A stretch of 21,047 nucleotides of DNA from CADEED01 sp035995425 (GTDB lineage Bacteria; Pseudomonadota; Gammaproteobacteria; Steroidobacterales; Steroidobacteraceae). Each line of letters starts with the position of its first letter. Positions within the stretch are counted from its first letter, which is position 1. The notes beneath the pieces are model-generated. The model was not told the DNA's origin, did no database searches, and saw only the letters and a list, made by a program, of their open reading frames with translations. Of the stretch, positions 14,843-21,047 are shown in pieces. Made by a program: the position numbers and the translations under genes. The DNA is taken from assembly GCA_035995425.1 (NCBI GenBank), contig DASYKM010000184.1, forward strand, positions 1 through 21,047, in the 5' to 3' direction.

Positions 14843-16000
14843 ATGCGCCAGTTTTCGAAGCACGCGGTGTTGTTCGCCGCGAGTCTGTTCGCCATTGCCG
14901 CCGCGGCCAAGGACGAGCCGCCGCCCGCCGATCCCAAGGCCATCGAAATCATCCACGAGCTTGGACTTGCGGAATCGCCGACCGCGCTGCGCGACATGCC
15001 CGGCTGGCGCGCTCCCCGGCGAATCGTGATGGCCACGCAGAATCCCAATGGCACGGGCACGCAGGAAATACGTGCAACGCTTGCAGGCGTTGCTCCCGGC
15101 GTCGAGGTGGTGTTCGTCGCTGACGCGACCGGGCTCATCAAGGAGGCCGCCTCCGCCGACGCGATCATCGGCGGTGACGACGTCGCCTGCGATGAGGGTG
15201 TCCTCGCCGCGGCGAAGCGATTGCGTTGGGTTGCGGTCATGTCAGCCGGCGTTGAATCGTGCCTGGGCAAGCCTGCCCTCGAGAGGCCGGGTCTCACCGT
15301 GACCAACATGCGCGCGGTCGCCGGCCCCGTGATGGCCGAGCACACCATCGCGCTGATGTTCGCGCTGTCGCGTTCCTTGCAGGTGTCGGTGGGCCGGCAG
15401 GCGACCGGCGAGGGCTGGAACCGCAATTTCGCAGGCTCACAACCACAGGCGCTGACCGGCAAGACCCTGCTGGTCGCGGGCCTGGGCGGCATCGGCCTCG
15501 AAGTTGCGAAGCGCGCGCACGCGCTGGGGATGAAGGTGATCGGCACTCGCAACAGCTCGCGCGAAGGTCCCGATTACGTCAGTCGCGTGGGTCTTTCCGA
15601 CGAGCTGCCGGCCATGATCGGCGAGGCCGACGTGGTGGTGGCGGCGCTGCCGCTGGTTCCCGCGACGACGCACCTCTTCGATGCCAGGATGTTCGCGCGC
15701 ATGAAGAAGACCGCTTATTTCATCAGCGTGGGTCGCGGCGGCAGCGTGGTGACGGACGATCTGGTGGCGGCACTCAACTCGGGAACCATTGGAGGCGCGG
15801 GCCTCGACGTCACCGATCCCGAGCCGCTTCCGAAAAATCATCCGCTCTGGAAGGCCAGGAACATCATCATCACACCGCACATGTCGGCGCTTTCGGATCT
15901 GGGCCAGACGGCCCGCATGTTGATCCTGAAGGAGCAGGTGCGCCGCTTCGCGGCCGGCGACAAATTGCTGTCGGTGGTCGACTTCAAGAAAGGTTATTAG
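14843..16000 (+). CDS. D-2-hydroxyacid dehydrogenase family protein with Sec-type signal
   Basis: 385 aa. The N-terminus MRQFSKHAVLFAASLFAIAAAAKDE looks like a Sec signal peptide, with Arg/Lys, a hydrophobic core and an Ala-rich cleavage region near 22. The rest is a D-2-hydroxyacid dehydrogenase: nucleotide-binding GLGGIG (213-218), catalytic Arg298 in VGRGG, Glu327 in DPEPLP and His346 in TPHMSA. The residues after the second beta-strand are GTRNSSR instead of the Asp usual for NAD, which suggests NADP preference. The family reduces 2-keto acids such as glyoxylate, pyruvate or hydroxypyruvate, or oxidises their D-hydroxy forms. AAGGAG six bases before the ATG fixes the start at 14843. Export of such an enzyme is unusual. 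Its stop is only six bases from that of the convergent M20 peptidase gene. Confidence 0.9.
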   Translation: MRQFSKHAVLFAASLFAIAAAAKDEPPPADPKAIEIIHELGLAESPTALRDMPGWRAPRRIVMATQNPNGTGTQEIRATLAGVAPGVEVVFVADATGLIKEAASADAIIGGDDVACDEGVLAAAKRLRWVAVMSAGVESCLGKPALERPGLTVTNMRAVAGPVMAEHTIALMFALSRSLQVSVGRQATGEGWNRNFAGSQPQALTGKTLLVAGLGGIGLEVAKRAHALGMKVIGTRNSSREGPDYVSRVGLSDELPAMIGEADVVVAALPLVPATTHLFDARMFARMKKTAYFISVGRGGSVVTDDLVAALNSGTIGGAGLDVTDPEPLPKNHPLWKARNIIITPHMSALSDLGQTARMLILKEQVRRFAAGDKLLSVVDFKKGY

Positions 16001-16006
16001 GCGCGG

Positions 16007-17455
16007 CTATCTGCCACCGGCATATAGCTTGGTCAGCCGGTAGAGAAACTCGCGCCCTTCGACCAGCGTCTGCACGCGAATGCGCTCGTTGAGGCCGTGC
16101 GCGTTGCTCGTGGCTCCGTCGCTCAGCATTCCCGACACGCCATAGGTCGGAATACCGGCCGGTGTGAGGAAGCGTCCGTCGGTCGCACCCGAGGACATCA
16201 CGGGAATCACCGCGACTCCCGGATACATGTCGCTGGTCAGTGCTTCGACGGGCTGCAGCACTTCCTTCGAAAGACCCGGCGGCGCGCCGGGAGTCTCCGG
16301 CGTGTCGGCGAACTCGATCTTGAGCGCCGGATCCGCCACCGCCGTGGCCAGCGCCGCGAGAATTTCCTTCTGATCGTGTCCCGGGAAAATACGGCAGTTC
16401 ACATTCGCGGTGGCATTCTGCGGCAGCGCATTCGGCGCGTGACCGCCTTCGATCTGCGTGGCGACGCAGGTGGTGTGCAGAGTTCCGTTGAATGAGAGGT
16501 CGCCGAGCAGGCGCGCGACCGCCGCGGCGTCGCCGGTCTTGCCGGCGGCAATCATGTCGGCACCCTTCGGTCCGCCTTCGATTGCGCCGGAACGTTGGAA
16601 GTACACGCGCGTGGTGTCGTTGAACTCGATCGGAAAACTGTAGCCGTCGATCTTCGCCAGGGCGCGCGCCATCCGGTAGATCGGATTTGCGGGAGTGGGG
16701 CGGGAAGAGTGCCCGCCCTGGTCGGTCGCCGTGAGCTTGAAGTCCTGATACAGCTTCTCGCCCACCTGCACGGCCACGAAGCGATAGACGCCGGTCTTCT
16801 GGTCATAGCGTCCGCCGCCGCCTTCGTTGAGCGCGAAGGCCGCGTCGATGAGGTCGCGATGATTCTCGACCAGGAACTTCACCCCGTTGAAGTTGTTAGG
16901 AGTCTCCTCACCGCAGGTCAGCGCGAGCTTGATGCCGCGCTTCGGGCGATAGCCTTCCTTCTTGTAACGCACCAGCGCATCGGTGAAGACCGCGGCCATC
17001 GCCTTGTCGTCCGAGGAGCCGCGCGCGTAGAAAAATCCGTCTTCCTCGACCAGCTGGAACGGATCGCGGGTCCAGTCCTCGCGCCTGGCTTCCACCACGT
17101 CGATGTGCGCGAGCAGCAACAGCGGCTTCAGTTTTGCGTCGCTGCCGGGCAGGAGCGCGATGAGATTGCCGCCCTTCGGTTGACCGGGTGGCGTCAGCAG
17201 ATGGAGCTGCGATTCCGGGTATCCCGCGGCACTGAGGCGAGCCTTCATAGCCGTGGCAGCCTCGGTGCACGAACCCACCGACAGGGTGGTGTTGATCTCG
17301 ATCAGCTCGCGGTAGAGCGCGCGGAATTCCGCTTCGCCGGCGCGTGCCTGAACGGACGCAGCGGTTTGCCGGCTGGCGGTGATGTCGGCCGCGCCAGCGG
17401 CGACGGACATCAGGCTCATTGCTGCCGCGATCGATGACCGTAAACGTAAGCGCAT
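16007..17455 (-). CDS. M20 family metallopeptidase with Sec-type signal
   Basis: 482 aa. The signal peptide is MRLRLRSSIAAAMSLMSVAAGAA with cleavage near residue 23, so the enzyme is probably periplasmic. M20 di-zinc motifs are complete: His117 and Asp119 in LAHIDVV, bridging Asp149 in ARGSSDDK, Glu183-Glu184 in CGEE, Glu211 in NEGGGG, the dimerisation-domain His249 in QGGHSSRP, and the last zinc ligand His453 in SNAHGLNE. Family members are carboxypeptidases, aminoacylases, desuccinylases and dipeptidases; which one cannot be told. AAGGA six bases before the ATG (17455) and the signal peptide decide the start; an upstream in-frame start at 17632 would overlap the preceding gene. Two TTA codons, rare in this window, lie in the signal region. 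It follows the enolase-superfamily gene by 19 bases, so the two are likely co-transcribed. Confidence 0.93.
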   Translation of the reverse strand: MRLRLRSSIAAAMSLMSVAAGAADITASRQTAASVQARAGEAEFRALYRELIEINTTLSVGSCTEAATAMKARLSAAGYPESQLHLLTPPGQPKGGNLIALLPGSDAKLKPLLLLAHIDVVEARREDWTRDPFQLVEEDGFFYARGSSDDKAMAAVFTDALVRYKKEGYRPKRGIKLALTCGEETPNNFNGVKFLVENHRDLIDAAFALNEGGGGRYDQKTGVYRFVAVQVGEKLYQDFKLTATDQGGHSSRPTPANPIYRMARALAKIDGYSFPIEFNDTTRVYFQRSGAIEGGPKGADMIAAGKTGDAAAVARLLGDLSFNGTLHTTCVATQIEGGHAPNALPQNATANVNCRIFPGHDQKEILAALATAVADPALKIEFADTPETPGAPPGLSKEVLQPVEALTSDMYPGVAVIPVMSSGATDGRFLTPAGIPTYGVSGMLSDGATSNAHGLNERIRVQTLVEGREFLYRLTKLYAGGR

Positions 17456-17474
17456 GCGGGGTCCTTGTGAGGCG

Positions 17475-18773
17475 TCAGATCGACGTGAGGATTTCCTGCT
17501 TCTCCACCTTGGCCGGATCGAGCTCGATTCCGAAGCCCGGTTTCTCCGACAGTTGCACCAGGCCGTTGCCAGTGACCGGCGGATCCTTGATGAAGTGCAG
17601 TTTCTCGGGCACGTAGTTGATGAGGTATTCACCGAAAGGGCACACCGCCGGCGACTGGCTCGCCACGACGTGCAGCGCGGCGTGGATGTTGTGACAGTGC
17701 GGCAGGAGCTTAACGCCGTGCACCGATGCGAGATGGGCCACTTTCACCGTTTCGGACAGGCCACCGCACCACTCGGGATCCGCCTGGATGAACTGCACCG
17801 CATCGGCCTTGAAGAATTGCTCGGCTTCCCAGCGGCCATAAAGATGTTCGCCGGTCGCGATCGGAATCGAAGTCGATCGGGAGAGCCGGATGAAACTCTC
17901 GAGGTCCGACATGGGGACGGCTTCTTCGACGAAGTAGGGCCGGTATTGCTCGACCTTGTGGCACCACTCGAGCGCGTATTGCAGGTCCCAGCCCTGGTAG
18001 GCGTCGAACATGATCTGCACGTCGTCACCGAGGGCCTCGCGCAGCGACTTCACCAGTTGGACGTTGAGGTCCATGCCGCGCGCGCCGTCGCCTGGGCCAT
18101 AACCCAGGAACCATTTCTGGCGGATGAAGCCGTCTTTCTTCAGCTGCAGGGCGCGTTTTGCCGCGAGCGGCGGGTCGATCGCGAAACCGAGGCAACTGCC
18201 GTACACCGGAACCGGCAGCTGGGTTGGCCCGCCTAGCAAACGGAACACCGGCGCGCCGAACTGCCGTCCGCGCAGATCCCACAAGGCATTGTCGATGGTG
18301 CTGATGGCCATCATGAAATGGCTGGCGCGTGAGTGCCGGTTCGAGCGGTACATCTGATCCCAGATGCGTTCGATCGCCAGTGCATGCTGGCCGATGACCA
18401 GCGGCCGCAGCGTGCCTAACAACACCGGCAACACCTCCTTTTCGAAGGCGCCGTAGATGCCTTCCTGGCCGCCTTTCGTGCGGATGCGCACGTAGTAATG
18501 CGTGAGAGGCAGGCGTTCGGCCTTGGCATTGTCCGGCGGATCCTTGAAAGGCTTCGGCCGGCGTTCCTCGTAGATGTTCAGCGGATTCACCTGGTACTGG
18601 CGGTTGAGCCCGCGCACCAGCTCGTGAGTGCCTGACAACTTCAGGACTTCGATCTCGCTGATGATCAGCTCATCGAGCGTTGCCGCCGCCGCGAAGGCAT
18701 CGCGAGTGAATGCGGGCAGGAAGGCGAGCGCGGAAGCGCCGCCCATGGACTGGAGGAAATCTCTGCGTTTCAT
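17475..18773 (-). CDS. Enolase-superfamily (mandelate racemase/rhamnonate dehydratase-like) protein with Tat signal
   Basis: 432 aa. It begins MKRRDFLQSMGGASALAFLP, a clear twin-arginine signal with RRDFLQ, and probable cleavage is near residue 29. The enolase-superfamily barrel shows metal ligands Asp257 in MFDAYQGW, Glu283 in VEEAVP and Glu309 in ATGEH. The acid/base candidates are Lys220 (RQKWF), Asp332 (ADPEWCGG) and His359 (LPHCHN); Asp332 and His359 form the dyad expected of the mandelate-racemase subgroup. The YGPGDGARGM, WCGG and PGFGIELD wording recalls L-rhamnonate dehydratase as I remember it, so a sugar-acid dehydratase is the best guess. AAGGG before the ATG at 18773 and the signal peptide fix the start. 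It lies between the GNAT gene (50-base gap upstream) and the M20 gene (19-base gap downstream). Confidence 0.9.
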   Translation of the reverse strand: MKRRDFLQSMGGASALAFLPAFTRDAFAAAATLDELIISEIEVLKLSGTHELVRGLNRQYQVNPLNIYEERRPKPFKDPPDNAKAERLPLTHYYVRIRTKGGQEGIYGAFEKEVLPVLLGTLRPLVIGQHALAIERIWDQMYRSNRHSRASHFMMAISTIDNALWDLRGRQFGAPVFRLLGGPTQLPVPVYGSCLGFAIDPPLAAKRALQLKKDGFIRQKWFLGYGPGDGARGMDLNVQLVKSLREALGDDVQIMFDAYQGWDLQYALEWCHKVEQYRPYFVEEAVPMSDLESFIRLSRSTSIPIATGEHLYGRWEAEQFFKADAVQFIQADPEWCGGLSETVKVAHLASVHGVKLLPHCHNIHAALHVVASQSPAVCPFGEYLINYVPEKLHFIKDPPVTGNGLVQLSEKPGFGIELDPAKVEKQEILTSI

Positions 18774-18823
18774 GGCGCGCCCTTGCGGAAGGATGCGAAA
18801 GCTTCGCACGCCCGCGAGCGGCG

Positions 18824-19345
18824 TCAATCCAGCCTTTTGTAGTAGACGACCGTGGCGCAGCGCGCGCCATCGGGCATCAGCGCGAATTCCGGGATCGTAC
18901 CGACGCGTTGCCAGCCGCTGCGCTCATAGAGCCTTTCGGCGGAGTCACTGGCGGTATCCAGCACCAGCACTGTCCGGCCGGATTCACGCGCGGCGGTTTC
19001 CGCGGCTTTCAGCACCGCGGCTCCAACGCCGAGCCGCCGCGCGCGCCGATGCACCAGCATCTTGGCGATGTCGGCCCGATGGGGCTGATTCTCGGGTGAG
19101 GCCCAGATGGCCTGGGCAGTGCCGAGGATGTGGCCCTCGGAATCTTCCGCGACGATGAGCGCGCGTTCGCCACGCGCCAAACTCGCGGCAGCCTCGCGCC
19201 AGAACTCGGCGGCTTTCGCGAGCGTCATGGGATGCATGAAACTCACCGAGGCGCCGCCCTCGACGCAATCCATGAGCACTTCGCAGAGCCCGCCGAATTC
19301 GCGCGAGGTCAGCGCCTCGAGTCGCCGAACCGTGAAAGCGCTCAC
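18824..19345 (-). CDS. GNAT family N-acetyltransferase
   Basis: 173 aa, cytoplasmic. It has the GNAT acetyl-CoA-binding motif RRLGVGAAV (103-111) after the beta-strand IAKMLVH, followed by the helix LKAAETAARESG. Motif B is around LVLDTASDSAERLYERSGW (127-145). The family transfers an acyl group, usually acetyl, from CoA to an amine; the substrate is not evident. The start is GTG at 19345, whose GTGA overlaps the TGA stop of the XRE-cupin regulator, a classic sign of translational coupling. The next gene, the enolase-superfamily enzyme, begins 50 bases downstream on the same strand. Being cytoplasmic, it cannot directly share a compartment with the two exported enzymes downstream. Confidence 0.88.
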   Translation of the reverse strand: MSAFTVRRLEALTSREFGGLCEVLMDCVEGGASVSFMHPMTLAKAAEFWREAAASLARGERALIVAEDSEGHILGTAQAIWASPENQPHRADIAKMLVHRRARRLGVGAAVLKAAETAARESGRTVLVLDTASDSAERLYERSGWQRVGTIPEFALMPDGARCATVVYYKRLD

Positions 19346-19899
19346 GAGCACAGCACCACGATGTAGTGCGCCGTCTTGCGCGTGCGATTGCGAAACGTCA
19401 CCGGTGCGTCGAGTTGCATGGCGAGGCAATCGTCCCGGGCAAGTTTGTGTGTGGTCTTGCCAACCGTGACCTCGATGGCACCGTCACGCACCCAGATCTG
19501 CTGGGCCACGGCTGTTTCGCGCGCGCCGCTTTCGTAGGAGACGCGCCCGCCGGCCGGAAAAGCCACGTCCACGATGCGCAGCGGCGAGGCGAAGTTCGCC
19601 GGCGAAATGTTTCGGCGCGTGTACCCCGAGTGCGGGTCTTTCCAGGTGTGGCGATCCGCGGCATGCGAAACCGGCCTTCCGGGTGCGCCGGCATCGTCGA
19701 ACAGCGACGCGAGGGTGATTCCGAGCGCGGTGGCGATCTTCTCGAGCACCACGGCCGTGGGGCTGGTTTCGCCGCGTTCCACCAGCGACAGCATCGAGCG
19801 GCTGACGGCGCAGCGGCCGGCGAGCGCTTCGAGGCTCAGCCCCGAATCGGCGCGCAAGCCGCGCATACGGGCGGCAATCCGGGCATTGATATCCTGCAT
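19342..19899 (-). CDS. XRE-family transcriptional regulator with C-terminal cupin domain
   Basis: 185 aa. The N-terminal helix-turn-helix domain (about 4-66) has ARMRGLRADSGLSLEALA and the recognition region VSRSMLSLVERGETSPT. The C-terminal half (about 100-183) is beta-rich with GGRVSYESGARETAVAQQIWVRDGAIEV-type cupin strands and ends in HYIVVLCS. Such regulators repress or activate small metabolic operons in response to a ligand bound in the cupin barrel. I took ATG at 19899 because the HTH starts there; upstream in-frame sequence is low-similarity Arg/Ala-rich text running through the probable promoter. It has no Shine-Dalgarno and is immediately preceded by an inverted repeat, so transcription may begin at or near the ATG. 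It overlaps the GNAT gene by four bases and probably heads a four-gene operon reaching to 16007. Confidence 0.9.
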   Translation of the reverse strand: MQDINARIAARMRGLRADSGLSLEALAGRCAVSRSMLSLVERGETSPTAVVLEKIATALGITLASLFDDAGAPGRPVSHAADRHTWKDPHSGYTRRNISPANFASPLRIVDVAFPAGGRVSYESGARETAVAQQIWVRDGAIEVTVGKTTHKLARDDCLAMQLDAPVTFRNRTRKTAHYIVVLCS

Positions 19900-19928
19900 A
19901 GTGGACGAAACATCCACTAAACTGGATG
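19900..19928. promoter_or_regulatory. Double inverted repeat, probable operator of the XRE-cupin regulator
   Basis: Two overlapping inverted repeats are visible: AGTGGA (19900-19905) with TCCACT (19913-19918), and CATCCA (19911-19916) with TGGATG (19923-19928). The shared half-site is therefore TGGA/TCCA, present three times. The first base abuts the regulator's ATG (19897-19899). XRE proteins bind as dimers to such dyads, and the position over a likely promoter suggests autorepression and possibly control of the divergent desaturase. Confidence 0.6.
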
Positions 19929-19937
19929 ACGCGTCAA
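19909..19937 (-). promoter_or_regulatory. Weak sigma-70-like promoter for the XRE-GNAT-enolase-M20 genes
   Basis: On the minus strand, TTGACG (19937-19932) is followed after 17 bases by GATGTT (19914-19909). The -35 is good and the -10 poor. The predicted transcript would begin within a few bases of the ATG at 19899, consistent with the lack of a Shine-Dalgarno. The inverted repeats cover the -10 element and spacer. Confidence 0.3.
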
Positions 19938-20116
19938 CCGGAGCGGGGCGGTACACCAGCGATTCGTTACGGGAAACCCGGCGTGCGATCTGTGGCGCAA
20001 AGGCGATTCGTGTCGAGGGTGCAACGCGCGCTTGCGAGCGCTGTCCTACGTCCGCCAACCGGGCCTCGGCTGTCGTTTCCGGTGTGCGACGCACGTCGAA
20101 ATTGGCACCGAAGACG

Positions 20117-20143
20117 TTGGTGAAAGCGATTGTTTCGTATAGT
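20117..20143 (+). promoter_or_regulatory. Promoter candidate for the desaturase gene
   Basis: TTGGTG (20117-20122) and TATAGT (20138-20143) are separated by 15 bases, shorter than ideal. The -10-like box ends 11 bases before the ATG at 20155, so the transcript would have almost no leader. No ribosome-binding site precedes that ATG, which agrees with a leaderless message. Confidence 0.3.
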
Positions 20144-20154
20144 CTTGCCGCCTT

Positions 20155-21047
20155 ATGACCGAAGCTCCCAAGACCGATTCAGCCCGCGCCGATGCCAAAC
20201 GCACCGTGCGTGTCGTCATGCAGGAATACATGCGCCGCGGCTCGCTCCTTCCGGTGCTGCGCCTGCTGCTCGATCTCACTTTTCTCGGCACGGCCATCGT
20301 CGGTGCCTGCGCCTTCGATTCGTGGTGGGCGAAGGGACTCATGATCATTCCGGCCTCGATCGCCATCGCGCGGTTGTTCGTGATCGGTCACGACGCCTGC
20401 CACGGCAGCTACACCAAGTACGACTGGCTCAACAAAGTCATCGGCCGCATTGCCTTCCTGCCGTCGCTCACGCCGTTCTCGCTCTGGGATGTGGGCCATA
20501 ACGTCGCGCATCATGGCTTCACCAACCTCAAAGGTCGCGATCAGGTCTGGGTGCCGCTGTCCGCCGAAGAATGGCAGGCCGCTTCGAAAATCCGCCGCGG
20601 CCTCGAGCGCATCTATCGTTCCGGCTTCGGCCAGGGTCTCTACTACCTCATCGAGATGTGGTGGAAGAAGCTCATCCTGCCCAGCAAGAAACATGTCGGC
20701 GTGCGCCGCGCGATCTTCCTGTGGGACAACGTTCTGGTGTTGGGCGTCGGCGCCGCGTGGATCACCGCGCTGGTGCTCTGGGCCGTGTACGACAATCACT
20801 CGGTCACGTGGACGCTGCTCTGCGGCTTCGTGGTGCCGTTCCTCACATTCAATTGCATCATCGGTTGGGTCATCTACGTGCAGCACACTCACCCGGAAGT
20901 CGCGTGGTTCGACAAGCGGGACGAATGGCAGAAGCGTCTCGGCTTCATCACCACAACCATCAACGTGGTCGTGCCCAAGAGCCTTGGCCGCATCCTGCAC
21001 GACATCCTCGAGCACGGTGCGCATCACGTGAACACCGGCGTTCCGCT
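20155..21047 (+). CDS. Membrane fatty acid desaturase (3' truncated by window edge)
   Basis: 297 residues are visible and the frame is still open at 21047. It carries the three histidine clusters of membrane di-iron desaturases: HDACH (79-83), HNVAHH (115-120) and HGAHH (287-291), plus HTH at 244-246. Hydrophobic segments at about 31-54, 61-78, 190-212 and 219-243 fit the usual membrane helices. Enzymes of this type introduce a double bond into a fatty acyl chain using O2 and an electron donor; the layout resembles acyl-lipid omega/delta-12-type desaturases, but regiospecificity cannot be read. No Shine-Dalgarno precedes the ATG; the protein start is supported by the Lys/Arg-rich cytoplasmic N-terminus. 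It is divergent from the XRE-cupin regulator, with 255 bases between the two starts. Confidence 0.9.
   Translation, partial: MTEAPKTDSARADAKRTVRVVMQEYMRRGSLLPVLRLLLDLTFLGTAIVGACAFDSWWAKGLMIIPASIAIARLFVIGHDACHGSYTKYDWLNKVIGRIAFLPSLTPFSLWDVGHNVAHHGFTNLKGRDQVWVPLSAEEWQAASKIRRGLERIYRSGFGQGLYYLIEMWWKKLILPSKKHVGVRRAIFLWDNVLVLGVGAAWITALVLWAVYDNHSVTWTLLCGFVVPFLTFNCIIGWVIYVQHTHPEVAWFDKRDEWQKRLGFITTTINVVVPKSLGRILHDILEHGAHHVNTGVP

Noticed and set aside
13818..15029. 403-codon open frame on the plus strand overlapping glgP and the dehydrogenase
   Set aside because: It is a frame-shifted reading of the glgP 3' half with its PLP-site codons intact in the true frame. The composition is Arg/Gln/His-rich.
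16595..17437. 280-codon open frame on the plus strand
   Set aside because: It is antisense to the M20 peptidase, which has all zinc ligands in order.
20179..21027. 282-codon open frame on the minus strand
   Set aside because: It is antisense to the desaturase, whose three His clusters are in the plus frame. The minus product is Glu/Asp/His-rich nonsense.
1..21047. CRISPR array, tRNA/rRNA, insertion sequence or prophage
   Set aside because: I saw no regularly spaced repeats, no transposase or integrase reading frame and no tRNA- or rRNA-like sequence. This was inspection by eye, so small RNAs could be missed.

Overview
The window is about 21 kb of GC-rich bacterial chromosome with tightly packed genes and strong G/C preference at third codon positions. 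The MotA/MotB pair, the split MacAB-like exporter, the GGDEF/EAL protein and the hybrid kinase all look gammaproteobacterial. A Xanthomonadales/Nevskiales/Steroidobacteraceae-like organism is my best guess, held loosely because no rRNA or tRNA is present. I see no CRISPR array, insertion sequence, prophage or RNA gene.

Region 1 (1-5871) is a motility and signalling block. It holds the 3' end of motA, then motB, then a convergent REC-histidine kinase. A 338-bp intergenic region follows, with CTAG-containing inverted repeats and FliA-like promoter candidates. Last is a divergent REC-PAS-GAF-GGDEF-EAL protein whose GGDEF motif is degenerate and whose EAL motifs are intact. A plausible reading is a phosphotransfer/c-di-GMP branch tuning the flagellar motor.

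Region 2 (5965-9243) is a three-gene tripartite efflux operon: membrane-fusion adaptor, ABC ATPase and FtsX/MacB-type permease. Here the MacB ATPase and permease are separate genes. No outer-membrane channel is present.

Region 3 (9327-16000, + strand) and part of region 4 (16007-18773, - strand) are unusual because many enzymes of normally cytoplasmic folds carry export signals. They are a Tat-type Gfo/Idh/MocA oxidoreductase, a Sec-type Gfo/Idh-like oxidoreductase, a Sec-type D-2-hydroxyacid dehydrogenase, a Sec-type M20 metallopeptidase and a Tat-type enolase-superfamily (rhamnonate-dehydratase-like) enzyme. Glycogen phosphorylase lies among them without a signal.

Region 4 as a whole (19899 down to 16007) looks like one four-gene operon: XRE-cupin regulator, GNAT acetyltransferase (4-nt overlap), enolase-superfamily enzyme, M20 peptidase. 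A double inverted repeat directly abuts the regulator's start codon and is a likely autoregulatory operator. Region 5 is a divergent membrane fatty-acid desaturase that runs off the right edge.

I found no clear-cut new defence or mobile system. The best candidates for something undescribed are the exported oxidoreductase/dehydratase set with its XRE-cupin operon, and the FliA-linked kinase/EAL pair beside motAB.
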